This document shows, in pieces, positions 16,599 through 25,089 of a stretch of 41,257 bases of DNA. Below the pieces are notes generated by a model, which made no database searches, was not told the DNA's origin, and saw nothing but the letters and a program-made list of their open reading frames with translations. The position numbers were made by a program, and so were the translations under genes. Numbering within the stretch: position 1 is the first letter of the stretch; the number at the start of each line of letters is the position of its first letter. Source of the stretch: an uncultured Bacteroidales bacterium (GTDB lineage Bacteria > Bacteroidota > Bacteroidia > Bacteroidales > P3); the NCBI GenBank assembly GCA_900319865.1, contig ONQD01000021.1, positions 1-41,257 on the forward strand, written 5' to 3'.

Positions 16599-17804
16599 CT
16601 ACTGCTTTATTCTGCGTTCCAGAGCCATGAAAGCATTGTAAGCCTCGAAACCGCTGGCAATCTCCATAGAGCGTTCATCGACAAGGAGGTCGGGACGATG
16701 GAGATTGCAATAGGGGGTTCCGGGGACATGGATGCCGACACGGAAATAGCAGGCGGGTATTTTCTGGGCAAAGAAGGCAAAGTCCTCGGCAGTCATGCGG
16801 AGGTCGAGCCAATCGACATTGTCGGCACCGAGATAATCAACGCCATTGTCGTGGACCTGCTGGGTGCATGCATCGTCGTTGATGACAGGGGGATAACCGA
16901 AATCGATGAAGAGGTCGCACTGTCCACCCATGCTTTCGGCAATACCACAACTCATTTTGCGGATCTTCTCGTGGCAGTCGAGTCGCCATTGGGGGTCGAA
17001 AGTGCGGATGATGCCTTCCATCTTAACCTCGTCGGGGATGATGTTGGTGCGGCCTTCGCCAATAAACTTGCCGAAACTGAGGACAGTGGGCATCATAGGC
17101 GGCGCATTGCGGCTGACCAACTGCTGCAACGCCACCACGATATGGGAGGCGATAAGGATGGGGTCGACGCTCATGTGGGGCGTGGCTCCATGACCGCCCT
17201 TGCCTTTGACAGTCCAGTAGAGCTCGTCGGTGGAGGCCATATAACGGCCTTTCTTCATTCCGATGCGCCCCACCTCCATTTCGGGAAGGCAATGGAATGA
17301 ATAAATCTCGTTGGGCATGACAGCATTGAAAAGACCATCGTCCATCATCATGCGGGCACCGCCGGGGTACATTTCCTCAGAAGGTTCGAAGATAAGCATA
17401 ACACTGCCTTTGAGCCGTTCGCGGATGGTGGTGAGGATTTTGGCGGCTCCCAAAAGGGATGAGGTGTGCATGTCGTGTCCGCAGGCATGCATCACGCCTT
17501 CGTTCTCGGAAGCAAAAGGAAGGCCAGTGGCTTCGGTAAGGGGAAGTGCATCATAGTCGGCACGGAGAGCCACACAATAGCCATCGGGGTCGATGCCGCC
17601 CCGAATCATGGCCATGACACCCGTTTTGCCTATGCCAGTTTGGGGTTGCAGCCCCATGTCGCGGAGACGGTCGGCCACAAAGGCCATAGTGCCGAACTCC
17701 TGCTGACTGAGCTCTGGATGGCGGTGAAGGTGACGGCGCCAACCTATCACCTCCGCGCTATACTCACGGGCATAGCCCTTAATTATTTCAACAATACTAT
17801 CCAT
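16599..17804 (-). CDS. M20 family metallo-amidohydrolase (N-acyl-amino-acid hydrolase type)
   Basis: A 401-residue cytosolic Zn/Mn enzyme of the hippurate/indole-acetyl-amino-acid hydrolase group, likely removing an acyl group from an N-acylated amino acid or dipeptide. Metal-ligand motifs are HACGHDMH (106-113) and FEPSEE (139-144, with the general base Glu), then SFHCLPE. GKGGHGATPHMSVDP marks the dimerisation domain, and CNLHRPDLLVDE carries the last metal His. There is no signal peptide. It starts 69 bases downstream of the ileS stop and precedes the MATE exporter by 36 bases. The specific substrate is not determinable. Confidence 0.93.
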   Translation of the reverse strand: MDSIVEIIKGYAREYSAEVIGWRRHLHRHPELSQQEFGTMAFVADRLRDMGLQPQTGIGKTGVMAMIRGGIDPDGYCVALRADYDALPLTEATGLPFASENEGVMHACGHDMHTSSLLGAAKILTTIRERLKGSVMLIFEPSEEMYPGGARMMMDDGLFNAVMPNEIYSFHCLPEMEVGRIGMKKGRYMASTDELYWTVKGKGGHGATPHMSVDPILIASHIVVALQQLVSRNAPPMMPTVLSFGKFIGEGRTNIIPDEVKMEGIIRTFDPQWRLDCHEKIRKMSCGIAESMGGQCDLFIDFGYPPVINDDACTQQVHDNGVDYLGADNVDWLDLRMTAEDFAFFAQKIPACYFRVGIHVPGTPYCNLHRPDLLVDERSMEIASGFEAYNAFMALERRIKQ

Positions 17805-17873
17805 AATAAGTGAGTGACAGAGTGTTAATCTCGCAGATTACTGCATTAAGAACAATCCTCACTCTATGAAAAA

Positions 17874-20800
17874 CTATTTACTCTTGTTAACAACAATGTG
17901 GGCAGGGATGCCCTCGATAATCTCAATAGTACTGTCGCCGGCCACCTCGGGAAGGAGCTGGAGACGGGTGCAGAGAGTCTCGGTGCAGATATAATCCATG
18001 TGATTCTGGACAGCGCTGTCCCATTCACCGCTTTGGAGGTCGATGGTGATACGGTCGGTGACATCAAAACCTTCCTTACGGATGTTCTGGATGCGGTTGA
18101 CCAGCTCACGGGCAATGCCCTCGTCACGCAGTTCGGGGGTGACGGTGATATCGAGGGCGACAGTGAGACTACCTTCGTTGGCAACTACCCAACCGGGGAT
18201 GTCCTGAGTGGCAATTTCGACATCGGAGATGAGGATTTGCACAGGCTGGCCTTCGATGGAGAGTTCGCAACTGCCTTGAGCCTCAAGAGCATTGATTTGC
18301 TGCTGAGAGAACTGCATAATCTGAGCGCTGATTGCTTTCATGATTTTGCCATAGCGAGGGCCCAATGTCTTGAAGTTCGGCTTGATTCTCTTGACAAGAA
18401 TATCGTTGTCGGGAGAGAGGAACTCGATGCTTTTTATATTGAGCTCGGAGCAGATGAGATGCTGCACCTGTTCCACCTGATGACGGAAAGTGTCGCTGGA
18501 TACAGGGAGCATAATCTTCGCAAGCGGCTGACGTACGCGGATGTTGCTCTTTTTGCGCAGAGAGAGGCCCATGGAGCAAATCTGCTGAGCCAGCTGCATG
18601 CGCTCTTCAAGTCCCTTGTCCACCATATCGGAGTGGTACTCGGGGAAGGGCACATGGTGCACGGAAGCGGCATCCAAACGGTGGGTGACGCTATTGAGGT
18701 CGAGGAAGAGTCGTTCGCTGAAGAAGGGAGCGATGGGAGACATGAGACGTGCGAGCGTTTCGAGGCAAGTGTAGAGAGTTTGATAGGCGGAGACCTTGTC
18801 GGCGGTCATATCACCCTTCCAGAAACGGCGACGGCAAAGACGGACATACCAGTTGCTGAGATTGGCATCGACAAACTCCTGGATAGCACGGCCTGCCTTG
18901 GTGGGCTCATAGTCGGCGAGAGCCTCGTCAACAGTCTTGACCAAAGTGTTCAGTTCACTCAGAATCCAACGGTCGATTTCGGGACGTTCAGCTATGGGGA
19001 TATCGGGTTCCTTATACTCAAAGCCATCGATATTGGCATAGAGAGCGAAGAAACTATAAGTGTTGTAAAGAGTGCCGAATAATTTGCGGCGTACCTCAGC
19101 CACACCCTCGACATCGAACTTAAGGTTGTCCCAGGGCTGGCTGTTAGTTATCATATACCAACGGGTGGCATCTGGACCCTGTGCCTCAATAGTTTCAAAA
19201 GGATCGACGGCATTGCCCAAACGCTTGGACATCTTATTGCCGTTTTTGTCCAACACCAGACCGTTGCTGATAACATTCTTGAAAGCAACACTGTCGAAGC
19301 ACATGGTGGCGATGGCATGGAGGGTGTAGAACCAGCCTCGTGTCTGGTCTACGCCTTCGGCGATGAAATCGGCAGGGAAGCGGTCGGCAGTGAGGGGCTC
19401 GCCCATATAGTGAAACTGGGCATAGGGCATGGCGCCACTGTCAAACCAGACATCGATAAGGTCCGGTTCACGCATCATGGGTTTACCACTGGGAGAAACC
19501 AGCACCACATTGTCGATGTATGGACGATGGAGGTCGAAATCGGGATTACTATAGGGGTTATCCTTCATGAAACCTTGGGCAACTGCCTTGTCGATTTCCT
19601 GACGGAGTTGGTCGACGCTGCCGATACAGATTTCCTCTTTGCCGTCTTCGGTGCGCCAGATGGGCAGGGGTGTACCCCAATAGCGGCTGCGGCTCAGATT
19701 CCAGTCAACAATATTCTCCAGCCAATTGCCGAAACGGCCCGTGCCGGTGGCTTCAGGTTTCCAGTTAATCGTTTTATTCAACTCTATCATGCGGTCGCGC
19801 AAAGCGGTAGTGCGGATGAACCAACTGTCCAAAGGATAGTAAAGCACAGGTTTGTCTGTACGCCAACAGTGGGGGTAGCTGTGAGTGTGTTTCTCGCTTT
19901 TGAACAGTTTGCCCTGTTCCTTGAGCATCACCACCAATTCCACATCCAAACTCATATCCTTCTCAGTCTTGGCGGGGTCGTAAGCGTTCTTCACAAACTT
20001 GCCTGCATACTGGGAATAGAGAGCAGTGTCCACATTATCTTTGGCCCACTCTGCATCGAGGTCCTCAAGTTTCCAGAACTTGCCTGTTCGGTCAACCATC
20101 GGAGCCTGTTTGCCGTCGCGGTCGTACATAAGGAGGTCGCTGATTCCGGCCTTCTTGGCCACACGGGCATCGTCGGCACCAAAGGTAGGAGCAATATGCA
20201 CAATACCGGTACCGTCCTCGGTGGTGACATAGTCGCCCAGAATGATGCGGAATGCTTCTCCCTTGACGGCAGTGCGGTGGGTCTGTTCAGCAGAATTCAC
20301 CACCGTGGGTTTCACCCAGGGGATGAGCTGCTGGTAGGCAATACCTTCGAGAGCGGTGCCCTTGCACTCGGCCAATACCTGGCAGTGTTGCAATTTAGAT
20401 TTCTCGTCGGGCTCTGCCTCGGTAAAGAAGTTGCCCATCAAGGCCTTTGCCATAACAATAAGGCATCTCTGGCCAGAATAGGGGTGAGTAGTATCAAGCA
20501 ATACATAATCAATAGATGGGCCAACGCAAAGTGCCGTATTTGAAGGAAGAGTCCACGGTGTGGTAGTCCATGCAATGGCATAAGCCGGAGCATCAGTTTG
20601 GTCTACGCCAAATGCCTGCTCAACGGTTTTGCCTTCGTTTTCAAGTCTGAACATGGCCACACAGGTTGTATCCTTCACATCACGGTAGCACCCCGGCAGG
20701 TTCAATTCATGGCTGGAGAGGCCTGTACCTGCGGCAGGGCTGAAGGGCTGGATAGTATAACCCTTATATAACAAACCCTTGTCATACAGTTTCTTTAAGA

Positions 20801-21284
20801 GGAACCACAAAGTCTCGATATACTCATTCTCGAAAGTGATATAGGGATTCTTCAAATCAACCCAATAACCCATCTGACGAGTCAATTCGTCCCAAAGGTC
20901 TTTATACTTCATCACCTCGGTGCGGCAGGCACGGTTGTATTCGTCAACACTTATTTTCTTACCAATATCTTCCTTGGTGATGCCAAGGCTTTTCTCCACA
21001 CCCAACTCTACAGGTAATCCATGGGTATCCCATCCTGCTTTACGGTCAACAAAGAAACCCTTTTGTGCCTTATAGCGGCAGAAAACATCTTTGATGGTTC
21101 TGGCCAATACATGATGGATGCCGGGCTTTCCATTGGCCGACGGAGGTCCATCGTAAAACACAAACGTCGGATGACCTTCTGCCAACTGCTGACCTTTCTC
21201 AAAAGTCTCATTCTCCTCCCAGAACTTGCGGATTTCTTTGCCAATCTGGGTCATGTTAAGCTGTTTGTACTCTTTGTAGCTCAT
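17874..21284 (-). CDS. ileS: Isoleucyl-tRNA synthetase, type 2 (IleRS2), with swapped GXHH signature
   Basis: Charges tRNA-Ile and edits valine. At 1136 residues and without the C-terminal zinc fingers of the E. coli enzyme, it belongs to the eukaryote-like type 2 group, which is naturally tolerant of mupirocin. KMSKR is intact at 684-688. The ATP-binding HIGH (HXGH) signature is not: the region reads PPSANGKPGIHHVLARTIKD, giving GIHH at residues 55-58 (positions 21111-21122), with the first and third residues exchanged. Studies of type 2 IleRS describe this GXHH form as catalytically active and conferring very high mupirocin resistance. The promoter is at 21372-21380. It is the first gene of a long minus-strand unit reaching to 9989. 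Confidence 0.97.
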   Translation of the reverse strand: MSYKEYKQLNMTQIGKEIRKFWEENETFEKGQQLAEGHPTFVFYDGPPSANGKPGIHHVLARTIKDVFCRYKAQKGFFVDRKAGWDTHGLPVELGVEKSLGITKEDIGKKISVDEYNRACRTEVMKYKDLWDELTRQMGYWVDLKNPYITFENEYIETLWFLLKKLYDKGLLYKGYTIQPFSPAAGTGLSSHELNLPGCYRDVKDTTCVAMFRLENEGKTVEQAFGVDQTDAPAYAIAWTTTPWTLPSNTALCVGPSIDYVLLDTTHPYSGQRCLIVMAKALMGNFFTEAEPDEKSKLQHCQVLAECKGTALEGIAYQQLIPWVKPTVVNSAEQTHRTAVKGEAFRIILGDYVTTEDGTGIVHIAPTFGADDARVAKKAGISDLLMYDRDGKQAPMVDRTGKFWKLEDLDAEWAKDNVDTALYSQYAGKFVKNAYDPAKTEKDMSLDVELVVMLKEQGKLFKSEKHTHSYPHCWRTDKPVLYYPLDSWFIRTTALRDRMIELNKTINWKPEATGTGRFGNWLENIVDWNLSRSRYWGTPLPIWRTEDGKEEICIGSVDQLRQEIDKAVAQGFMKDNPYSNPDFDLHRPYIDNVVLVSPSGKPMMREPDLIDVWFDSGAMPYAQFHYMGEPLTADRFPADFIAEGVDQTRGWFYTLHAIATMCFDSVAFKNVISNGLVLDKNGNKMSKRLGNAVDPFETIEAQGPDATRWYMITNSQPWDNLKFDVEGVAEVRRKLFGTLYNTYSFFALYANIDGFEYKEPDIPIAERPEIDRWILSELNTLVKTVDEALADYEPTKAGRAIQEFVDANLSNWYVRLCRRRFWKGDMTADKVSAYQTLYTCLETLARLMSPIAPFFSERLFLDLNSVTHRLDAASVHHVPFPEYHSDMVDKGLEERMQLAQQICSMGLSLRKKSNIRVRQPLAKIMLPVSSDTFRHQVEQVQHLICSELNIKSIEFLSPDNDILVKRIKPNFKTLGPRYGKIMKAISAQIMQFSQQQINALEAQGSCELSIEGQPVQILISDVEIATQDIPGWVVANEGSLTVALDITVTPELRDEGIARELVNRIQNIRKEGFDVTDRITIDLQSGEWDSAVQNHMDYICTETLCTRLQLLPEVAGDSTIEIIEGIPAHIVVNKSK

Positions 21285-21371
21285 TAATTATAATATATAA
21301 ATATTCTTTGTTTCACTTTAATTGCACATAAACAACTCTTTGCACCATAATAGATGCAAAGAATCTAGTCT

Positions 21372-21380
21372 GCAAAGATA
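21372..21380 (-). promoter_or_regulatory. -7 box of the ileS promoter
   Basis: The minus strand reads TATCTTTGC after an A/T run, an exact TAnnTTTG box, 88 bases before the ileS ATG. It should drive the ileS-M20-MATE-SGNH-patatin-murB unit. Confidence 0.75.
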
Positions 21381-21549
21381 TGAAAAAAAACCGAATATTG
21401 CACAATCAAATTGCAATATAGTTTACATATATGCGGATAATAAGACAAATGCTCACCACACCGACTATAGCATCATCAATAGTAAACATCATCATATCAC
21501 CCAGCAGCAAATCGAACCAGTGTTGATTAAACCCTCAAGAAACGAACAT

Positions 21550-21578
21550 AAAAAAACCCCCGTTTCACAACGGAGGCT
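21550..21578 (-). terminator. Terminator after DUF4295
   Basis: On the minus strand CCTCCGTT pairs with AACGGGGG (one mismatch) around GTGA, followed by TTTTTTTAT. It separates the rpmG transcript from ileS. Confidence 0.88.
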
Positions 21579-21623
21579 AAAACAAAAGCGTATGAAAAAA
21601 AATATTATTACTGTACTCAATAA

Positions 21624-21779
21624 TTATTTCTTTTTGAGGAACTCTTGCACCTGGTCAGACAGGACGATATCTTCCTGGAAGGTGTAAGCATTGGTCTTGG
21701 GAGAGCGAACCATACGGATTACCTTGGCATAGCTCTTTCCGGTAGCGGTTTTCAGGGTTGCAACAACTTTCTTTGCCAT
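21624..21779 (-). CDS. DUF4295 family protein
   Basis: A 51-residue basic protein (MAKKVVATLKTATGKSYAKV... to QVQEFLKKK). This is the small Bacteroidota-specific DUF4295 family, normally encoded beside the ribosomal genes rpmB and rpmG. Its basic composition and constant linkage suggest a ribosome-associated role; recent structural work on Bacteroidota ribosomes identifies small lineage-specific subunits of this kind, but I cannot confirm that from sequence. It starts 18 bases after the rpmG stop codon and shares its transcript. Confidence 0.93.
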   Translation of the reverse strand: MAKKVVATLKTATGKSYAKVIRMVRSPKTNAYTFQEDIVLSDQVQEFLKKK

Positions 21780-21797
21780 AGTTCTTTATCTCCTATA

Positions 21798-21986
21798 TTA
21801 TTTGATTTCTTTATGAACAGTCATTTTCTTCAAGTACGGGTTGTACTTCTTGAGCTCCAAACGCTCAGGGGTGTTCTTCTTATTCTTAGTGGTGATATAA
21901 CGGCTCATGCCGGGAACACCGCTATTTTTCTGCTCGGTGCATTCCAGAATAACCTGCACTCTTGCGTCTTTATTTTTCTTTGCCAT
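21798..21986 (-). CDS. rpmG: 50S ribosomal protein L33
   Basis: Large-subunit ribosomal protein near the E site. The 62-residue sequence begins [20 protein letters not shown] and has [20 protein letters not shown], the L33 core. Only one Cys is present, so it is a zinc-free (C-minus) paralogue. In most Bacteroidota rpmB (L28) precedes rpmG; here rpmG is first in its transcript, with its own promoter at 22082-22090. Confidence 0.96.
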   Translation of the reverse strand: MAKKNKDARVQVILECTEQKNSGVPGMSRYITTKNKKNTPERLELKKYNPYLKKMTVHKEIK

Positions 21987-22081
21987 TTCTTTAAAAAACT
22001 TTGTTCAATTCCTTTTTCTACTTGTTGTCTCACCGGGAAAGAGCATCAACAATCCACACTGAGATTTTCTAAAAAGCGATT

Positions 22082-22090
22082 GCAAAAGTA
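22082..22090 (-). promoter_or_regulatory. -7 box of the rpmG promoter
   Basis: The minus strand reads TACTTTTGC (TAnnTTTG) preceded by an A/T run, 96 bases upstream of the rpmG ATG. The rest of the gap to 22350 is A/T-rich with no gene seen. Confidence 0.65.
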
Positions 22091-22349
22091 CTACTTTTTT
22101 TTGAAATATCAAGCGTTTCTATTAAAAAAAAATACTATTTTGCAATAATACACTGAATCACAACAATAAACACATTTCCATTTTTCACATCCAACATCCA
22201 AAACCAATCACTTTTTCACCTTTTTGAATGATACCGAATCATAAAATCACCCACTCCTTCTACACCAAAAAGCCCATCATTATGTAAATCCCTCTGCATC
22301 AACACAAAATAGCTATTCAAAAGTCTTTTCCATCCGGCATCGGCATTGG

Positions 22350-23672
22350 CTATTCATTGGCATAAGTGCCGGCGTACTCGTCATCTTCTTCGAATGTGGC
22401 TACATAGTCCGGGGTCTTCAACGTGGTGGTTGTACTGTCTTTCTTAGCATACTCCCAACCACGCGGCGGCCTCTTGCAATTACTCACGCTGCCCTGTATA
22501 TAAGCTATTTCCTCTTCGGTCAAGTCCTTATCTCCGGGGACAAAACGCTCGCGCCAGAAAGGAAAGTCCTCAGCCAACTCGCCGGAATAGTAGAAGTCGA
22601 ATCCTATAGCTCCGAATGTATACACCTTGTTATGTATGGTGATATGGCTACCGCCACACACAGGGTTGGGCTTAGGCACTGACTGCGAAAAACCCACATT
22701 GAACAAGGTAAACAGAATGTCGGGACGGTTGCTGATGTCATATCCCGCACGCTTCCACTGCATCATGGTCTGATGCAGAATACATGCCGTGTAGAGATAC
22801 GAATAAAGGTGATTACGGTAATCAACCAGGCGGTTGTATCGCTCATCAATTTGGCGGTCACCATTCACTGTATAGTCCAATAAATTCTCATATCGCGACC
22901 CCATATAGAATTCGGATGTGGGATCTTTCAAGTGCTCTTCGATGGCTTTTGCCGTGGAGAGTTTGATGCCGTTAACCCCATACGAGAACTGCGACTGCAC
23001 ATTTAGCACCTTGACCGGACCCAGGTATTTCTTGATTTTCTCGCGGTTGGAATTGAATAGGCGAATCTGCTCTCCGATAAGGCATCCCACAATCAGTCGT
23101 GGCTCAACGCCCGTGAGGCGTCCAGCCTCGGTTATGAGTGCCTTGTCGCGGATAATGGCCTCCTTCAATGCCGGCCATTCCACCCCCGTCATCCACGGTA
23201 TCACATTGCCCGACTCCTTCTGGGGATACTTGGCAAGCACCGCGTTCACCTCGGATAGCAACTGATTATATTCCGAGAGGTCTTCTACATATAGCGAAGA
23301 TGCTGCAATCATTCGGTCCACCAACATGGGGTCGTGCCCGTATTGTGCCGCTTGGGTGATAAGCTGCGCATTGGTGGGATAGAACCTGCTGAATGCTGCC
23401 AATTTCACATACTGCTGTATCCAACGCTGCTGCACCCGTTGCTGTGAGACCGTGGAATCGCTCATCGACTCCATCTCGTCCACCTCAAGCATGAAGCGCG
23501 AATTGCGGTCAACCGAACCCGAGTTGTTGGTAAACCCAAGACGGTACACAGCCCACGCCATTATGATGGAAAATCCAGCCAGGGCAAAAAGCCATACAAC
23601 TATGTCAAAAATCTTTCTGCCCAAGCTATGGCTGCGCCACTCTTGGAATGCTATGCCAAATCTCGAAGCCAT
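22350..23672 (-). CDS. Membrane-anchored lysozyme-like (putative lytic transglycosylase) protein
   Basis: A 440-residue protein with an N-terminal membrane anchor (about residues 20-45, IVVWLFALAGFSIIMAWAVY) and a periplasmic body. Around residues 195-260 the sequence has LTGVEPRLIVGCLIGEQIR and then FSYGVNGIKLSTAKAIEEHL. This recalls the lysozyme/SLT fold, in which a catalytic Glu at a helix end (here GE in IGEQ) is followed by a 'SxGxxGI' turn. The later segment PDILFTLFNVGFSQSVPKPN could match the 'lYNaG' part of transglycosylases. This fold call is inference; catalysis is not shown. The start overlaps the nhaD 3' end by 22 bases, so the two are translationally coupled. Confidence 0.7.
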   Translation of the reverse strand: MASRFGIAFQEWRSHSLGRKIFDIVVWLFALAGFSIIMAWAVYRLGFTNNSGSVDRNSRFMLEVDEMESMSDSTVSQQRVQQRWIQQYVKLAAFSRFYPTNAQLITQAAQYGHDPMLVDRMIAASSLYVEDLSEYNQLLSEVNAVLAKYPQKESGNVIPWMTGVEWPALKEAIIRDKALITEAGRLTGVEPRLIVGCLIGEQIRLFNSNREKIKKYLGPVKVLNVQSQFSYGVNGIKLSTAKAIEEHLKDPTSEFYMGSRYENLLDYTVNGDRQIDERYNRLVDYRNHLYSYLYTACILHQTMMQWKRAGYDISNRPDILFTLFNVGFSQSVPKPNPVCGGSHITIHNKVYTFGAIGFDFYYSGELAEDFPFWRERFVPGDKDLTEEEIAYIQGSVSNCKRPPRGWEYAKKDSTTTTLKTPDYVATFEEDDEYAGTYANE

Positions 23673-25015
23673 GCAATTTTCTCAAATAAGGTTACGTCCA
23701 TCAATATAAAGACGATAGCTCCGGCTATATATCCAGCAAAGGCCAGCGGGGTGATTTTCTTAAGATACCAAATAAAGTCGATTTTCTCCATACCCATCAC
23801 AGCCACACCGGCAGCCGATCCGATAATAAGGAGGCTTCCGCCAGTACCGGCACAGTAGGCCAGGAACTCCCAGAAGGGATGGTTGGGGTCAAACATCACC
23901 TCGGCGCCATGAATAGGATACATTCCCATGGTGGCTGCCACAAGAGGCACATTGTCAACAATGGACGAAAGTACACCGATAATCAAGTCTATCAGGAAGA
24001 ATCCAATGGGCTCATCCCCCATATGCATGTCAATAAAAGTGTTGTTGAGGCCGCTGGCCAACATGGCCAGAGCTCCACATGTCTCAAGGCAAGCCACAGC
24101 CATCAATATACCCAAAAAGAAGAGGATGCTGGGAGAATCGACGTGCTCCAGGGTTTTCATTGCGGTAGGCAGTGTAAAATCTTCTTTGGAATGCTTGCGG
24201 CTGATAATCTCGGTAAGAATCCACAATACGGAAAGACCTAAAAGCATACCCAGATAGGGAGGCAGGTGGGTAATGGTTTTGAAAATAGGCACAAACACCA
24301 GTGCAGCTATACCCACAAAGAAGATAAGGCGCTGCCAACGTTGATCGATATGGACACCCTCATCAACATCTTCAGGCGATTCTACATCCCCTTTCAGTGT
24401 GGCTCCCAATATCAGGCAGGGCACTGCCATGCACACCAACGAGGCAACTAAGGTCTTCACCATAATATTGACAGTGGTGACCTGTCCGCCAATCCACAAC
24501 ATGATGGTGGTCACATCTCCGATGGGGCTCCAAGCACCACCCGCATTGGCGGCGAGAATTATCATACCCGCAAACAGCCAACGCTCTTTCTGGTCTGCAA
24601 TCAGTTTCCGGAGCAAAGCACACATCACTATTGCAGTAGTCATATTGTCGAGCACAGCCGAGAGGAAGAAAGTAATAATGCTCAGCGTCCAGAGCAACTT
24701 TTTCTTGCTGCGTGTAGTAATCAGGTCGGTGATAATACGGAAACCCTGATACTCATCAACCAAGGTGACAATAGTCATAGCTCCCAAGAGGAAGAAGACT
24801 ATCTCGGCGGTGGAACCCAGATGGTGGGTCAATTCGTTGGTCCAGGTGGACCCTTCGGGTATCAGCCCGGCAAACTGTGCATGGGACAAGGCATACATCG
24901 TCCACAACAAGACTCCCAAAAGGAGTGCCGTTGCAGTTTTATTCACCTTCAGCGGGTGTTCCAGCGCGATACACGCATATCCTATCACAAATGTGGCAAC
25001 AATAGCTACTAACAT
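23651..25015 (-). CDS. nhaD: Na+/H+ antiporter NhaD
   Basis: A 454-residue inner-membrane transporter of the ion transporter/ArsB-NhaD superfamily, exchanging Na+ (or Li+) for H+. Typical segments are FFLLGAMTIVTLVDEYQGF (about 94-112), FFLSAVLDNMTTAIVMCALL, IILAANAGGAWSPIGDVTT, and in the second half VLSSIVDNVPLVAATMGMYP and AGTGGSLLIIGSAAGVAVMG. The repeated 'DN-TA/VP' and 'NAGGAWSPIGD' motifs are diagnostic of NhaD. The frame ends inside the first codons of the lysozyme-like gene. It begins 74 bases downstream of yidC. Confidence 0.94.
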   Translation of the reverse strand: MLVAIVATFVIGYACIALEHPLKVNKTATALLLGVLLWTMYALSHAQFAGLIPEGSTWTNELTHHLGSTAEIVFFLLGAMTIVTLVDEYQGFRIITDLITTRSKKKLLWTLSIITFFLSAVLDNMTTAIVMCALLRKLIADQKERWLFAGMIILAANAGGAWSPIGDVTTIMLWIGGQVTTVNIMVKTLVASLVCMAVPCLILGATLKGDVESPEDVDEGVHIDQRWQRLIFFVGIAALVFVPIFKTITHLPPYLGMLLGLSVLWILTEIISRKHSKEDFTLPTAMKTLEHVDSPSILFFLGILMAVACLETCGALAMLASGLNNTFIDMHMGDEPIGFFLIDLIIGVLSSIVDNVPLVAATMGMYPIHGAEVMFDPNHPFWEFLAYCAGTGGSLLIIGSAAGVAVMGMEKIDFIWYLKKITPLAFAGYIAGAIVFILMDVTLFEKIAWLRDLA

Positions 25016-25089
25016 AATAATTGAAATGTTTGATTTTGATTGTTTTGTTTTATTATCTTAGAAGTAACAATGAGTATGTTATAGATTAA

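Larger units (their letters stand above)
21285..21623 (-). other. Intergenic: ileS leader and promoter, DUF4295 terminator
   Basis: No gene is supported. The ileS promoter box is at 21372-21380 and the terminator of the upstream pair at 21550-21578. The ileS leader is about 90 bases and A/T-rich, with no T-box stem or specifier structure that I can recognise. Confidence 0.6.

Noticed and set aside
21285-21371. T-box leader for ileS
   Set aside because: The leader after the promoter is only about 80 bases, A/T-rich, and lacks a specifier loop, T-box sequence or terminator.
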